This document shows positions 61,608 through 64,000 of a stretch of 64,000 nt of DNA, piece by piece. The position numbers and the translations under genes were made by a program. The notes under the pieces were generated by a model. That model was not told the DNA's origin and did not search any database. It worked only from the letters and a program-made list of their open reading frames with translations. Positions within the stretch are counted from its first letter, which is position 1, and each line of letters starts with the position of its first letter. Source of the DNA: Takakia lepidozioides (Eukaryota > Streptophyta > Takakiopsida > Takakiales > Takakiaceae); assembly GCA_030704615.1 (NCBI GenBank), contig CM060734.1:16740001-16804000 (forward strand), in the 5' to 3' direction.

Positions 61608-64000
61608 ATGGCCTCCCAGGCCATGGGCTCCCTTGACGCGGACTTCTTCAGCGAGGACCACCCTGTGCCATTTTCTTACGAGGTGGAAGATGATGGTTTT
61701 GCGCTGGTGCATGAACACGTCCTCGCAACGCAGTTTCGGTTGGAAAATGGAACTCTATTCCTTCAAAGGGAAGTGTACGATGCCAATGGAAAACTGCTCA
61801 AGTATGTGTTCCAGAAACCTTCGCATATTGCACCAGCCACACAATGGAGAGTGCCTCCAGGCAGATACAGGATGCTCAGTGCTCCTCTGAGACAGTCTGC
61901 ATGATCTTTCATAACTCCTGGCACGGCAGCATCACTGGCCCAGGAGAAAACACCCGTGGTTGTCAAGAAGGAGACGAGTACCGTTAACACTGTAGTTGAG
62001 CTTTCGGACTCATCCTCCGATGACACATGTGCAATACCGCCCGTGGATCAGCCATGTCCACATGTAGAAGCAGATGTGGTGGAGATCACCAGTGTCATTA
62101 AACTGAAAGCCATGGGTGGGATGGCAGGATTCAAGAGTGAGTTGAGGGGGATAGACTGGAGCACTTTCAATATTCAGAGGGTGGCATTCTTGCCGGAATC
62201 TTTCGATGGTAATACTGTTTTCGAGCTGCCTCCTCCTGGTCGCGTGGGGGGCATTTCCAGTCTCCTGGAAGGAATGGACAAAAAGCACGATGGGCACCCT
62301 TGGTGCTGCACAAAAACCTCCAATATTCACAACAACTACAACCTCATATTCAGGCGAACAGTCTGTAATGGGCACCTGAAATGCGAGAACATGAAATGCA
62401 GACACTTCGCATTGTCAGGTGTGCAAAACCAAAGCGAATGGGATGGTGTCAGTGAGAATCCATTCAAGCCTGGGGTGACACCACCATACAGTAACACTTT
62501 TGTGTGCAAGTTCTGTAGGGTACCACCTTGCTGCCTTGCTTTGTGTGGCGCCAGAATGTATTATGTGGTGCATCGATTCAAAACCCTGACTAGAGCCTGT
62601 GTCCATTTCGGTTTTCATAACCACCCTGTGTCCAAGGGGGATTATAGGGAGAGCATTGACACAGTCTCGCGTCTGATAAGGCAAGAGTTGGATACCAATC
62701 CAACTGGAACCACATCTCGCAATTGCCATGGGGGCGAGCAAGTCCTTTCTGGAAAGCCATATTCTGTGTGCATCAAATTCGGTTGGAGGAATACTGGAGG
62801 GATCGGCTTTGGACACTGTTATGGACCATTTCTCAACTTTGACTTCTCCAAACATTAGGAATCAGGTGAACGCTTTAAGAATGGGCTCTGGGAGCCGAGG
62901 TTATATGGACAATATTATGGATTTGAAGAAAATGAGCATGTATGACTACATCCAAGACAGCGTTTTTCCGGGACAAGGAGCCAGGAAAGTGTTCTTGTTC
63001 AAAATGTCCACAAAAGGTGAGGGCAGCGGGGTCAGCCTGGTTAAACGTATGCAGAAGGGTGGCGATCTTGGCAACTGCTTCCTTATGTTCGATCATGTCA
63101 AGAGGGTTAAAGACTGGACCACAATGGCATGTCATGTTTACGACCCTGTGTACCAGCGGGTCATGACAATTGCAGTGTGTGACATGCAGTCAGAGGACAC
63201 AGATTCACAACAGCTCATGTGGGAAGCTCTCATTCGAGTTATGGCCTCCAATGGTCTCCCATCTCCCAATTTCGTTGGTTTCATGGCCGATAGTGCTCAA
63301 GCTAACTTCAACGCTGTCCGCATTGTGTTCGGGACGGGAGACCCAAAAGTGCCAATGCCTGGAAGAGAACGTACATGTCTTTTCCATTGGACACAATCCC
63401 TGGACAAACACACAAAGACATACATCAAGCCAGATATGCAGACTATGCATCGCCAACTGTGCAACCAATACAAAGACGCCAAAACTATAGGGGGAGCGAA
63501 TACATTGTTCCAGACAATTCGTGCCTGGTGGTACTCATCTGGAGCGGCATCGGAGGACAGCATGAGGGCACTGCAAGACTGGTTCGCATTTTGGCACTTC
63601 CGTTACCGACAGTGGGGAGCGGCCATGACAACGGTGAGTGGTTTGTATTCACCTTCGTTTGGGTGCTTCGGATATATCTTTCAGGGTCCAATCCTAATAT
63701 CGGCTTTCTGTTTTTTTGCCTTGCAGCATATGTCCATTGAGGAGATGGCGGACATGCTTTCTTGCAATCTTGCAGAGACAGTGCACAATGCCTGGTTGCA
63801 GCAATCCGGCAAAAAAGGGAGAGATTTGTATGCGGCGACGGCCGATGACCTCATTCGTGCTCTGCAACAGCAAACCAGATATAGGTCATTCTTGAGGGGT
63901 GGCCTTGGTGGCAAAGGTCCGGACAAGAGCGAGTTGATGTTGCGGGCAGCTGGAAGATCAGGGGATCCCAGCAAAATAGCGCGGGCAGTGAGCATATGTG
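61608..64000 (+). pseudogene. MULE-like transposase, copy 1 (3' end beyond window)
   Basis: The reading starts at MASQAMGSLDADFF (61608), meets an in-frame TGA at 61902-61904, and continues in the same frame to about 62715. It carries a Cys/His-rich region: VCNGHLKCENMKCRHF and CVHFGFHNHPVSKG, like the FLYWCH/WRKY-GCM1 finger ahead of MULE transposases. A one-base shift near 62700-62730 moves to the frame with MGASKSFLESHIL. That frame is open to the window end. It has CFLMFDHVKRVKDWTT, NFVGFMADSAQANFNAVRIV and RTCLFHWTQSLDKHTKTYI, matching copy 2 at 27.7-28.2 kb. A good intron (GTGAGT at about 63634 to TTGCAG at 63726) interrupts it without a stop. The likely role is cutting and pasting the element; this copy is damaged. 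Confidence 0.65.

Overview
The window looks like nuclear DNA of a green plant of the streptophyte line, probably not a flowering plant (fern, lycophyte, bryophyte or charophyte alga; the sequence alone does not decide). The anchor is a complete, 15-exon plastid-targeted ADP-glucose pyrophosphorylase large-subunit gene on the minus strand (12598-5784). Its exons join in phase through GT-AG introns into one 538-residue protein. Almost everything else is transposable-element DNA in various states of decay.

Layout. 1-1290: a non-autonomous repeat with palindromic TCATCC/GGATGA motifs. 1300-3534 (-): a frameshifted Penelope-type reverse transcriptase with no visible endonuclease. 4373-5193 (-): a Copia gag remnant. 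5784-12598 (-): the AGPase gene. 13.1-14.4 kb: tRNA-derived SINE-like pieces. 15-19.1 kb (+) and 22.6-24.6 kb (-): three copies of one LINE ORF1 family. 25.1-28.2 kb (-): a decayed MULE-like transposase with an array of TAGTCGGTGCAGACTA palindromes. 28.24-29.05 kb: a GC-rich block dense in GTCGC/GCGAC. 29.6-33.1 kb (+): an unknown spliced gene followed by a CACTA (TNP2) transposase remnant. 33.1-38 kb: mostly featureless repeats. 37.98-50.92 kb (-): two Ty3/gypsy units and, between them, a long interrupted coiled-coil reading frame. 51.4-52.7 kb: a second copy of the 1-1 kb repeat. 53.0-54.1 kb (+): a two-exon gene of unknown function. 54.57-60.93 kb (-): a multi-exon gene that appears to join a ParB-like domain to a methyltransferase-like domain. 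61.6-64.0 kb (+, runs off the end): a MULE-like transposase in divergent orientation to it.

The most interesting part is 54.5-64 kb. A transposase and a ParB-like/methyltransferase-like gene diverge from a gap of about 0.7 kb, and two introns of the second gene carry nine copies of a roughly 24-bp palindrome. A related transposase at 25-28 kb carries its own array of an unrelated palindrome. This suggests a mobile-element family in which each lineage has its own palindromic array. The domain names rest on motif reading only and need profile searches.

The gypsy region shows a second pattern. Long frames are broken almost only by stops that a C-to-T change in Gln or Arg codons would create, mostly TAG from CAG, as expected from methylation-driven decay of silenced plant retroelements.
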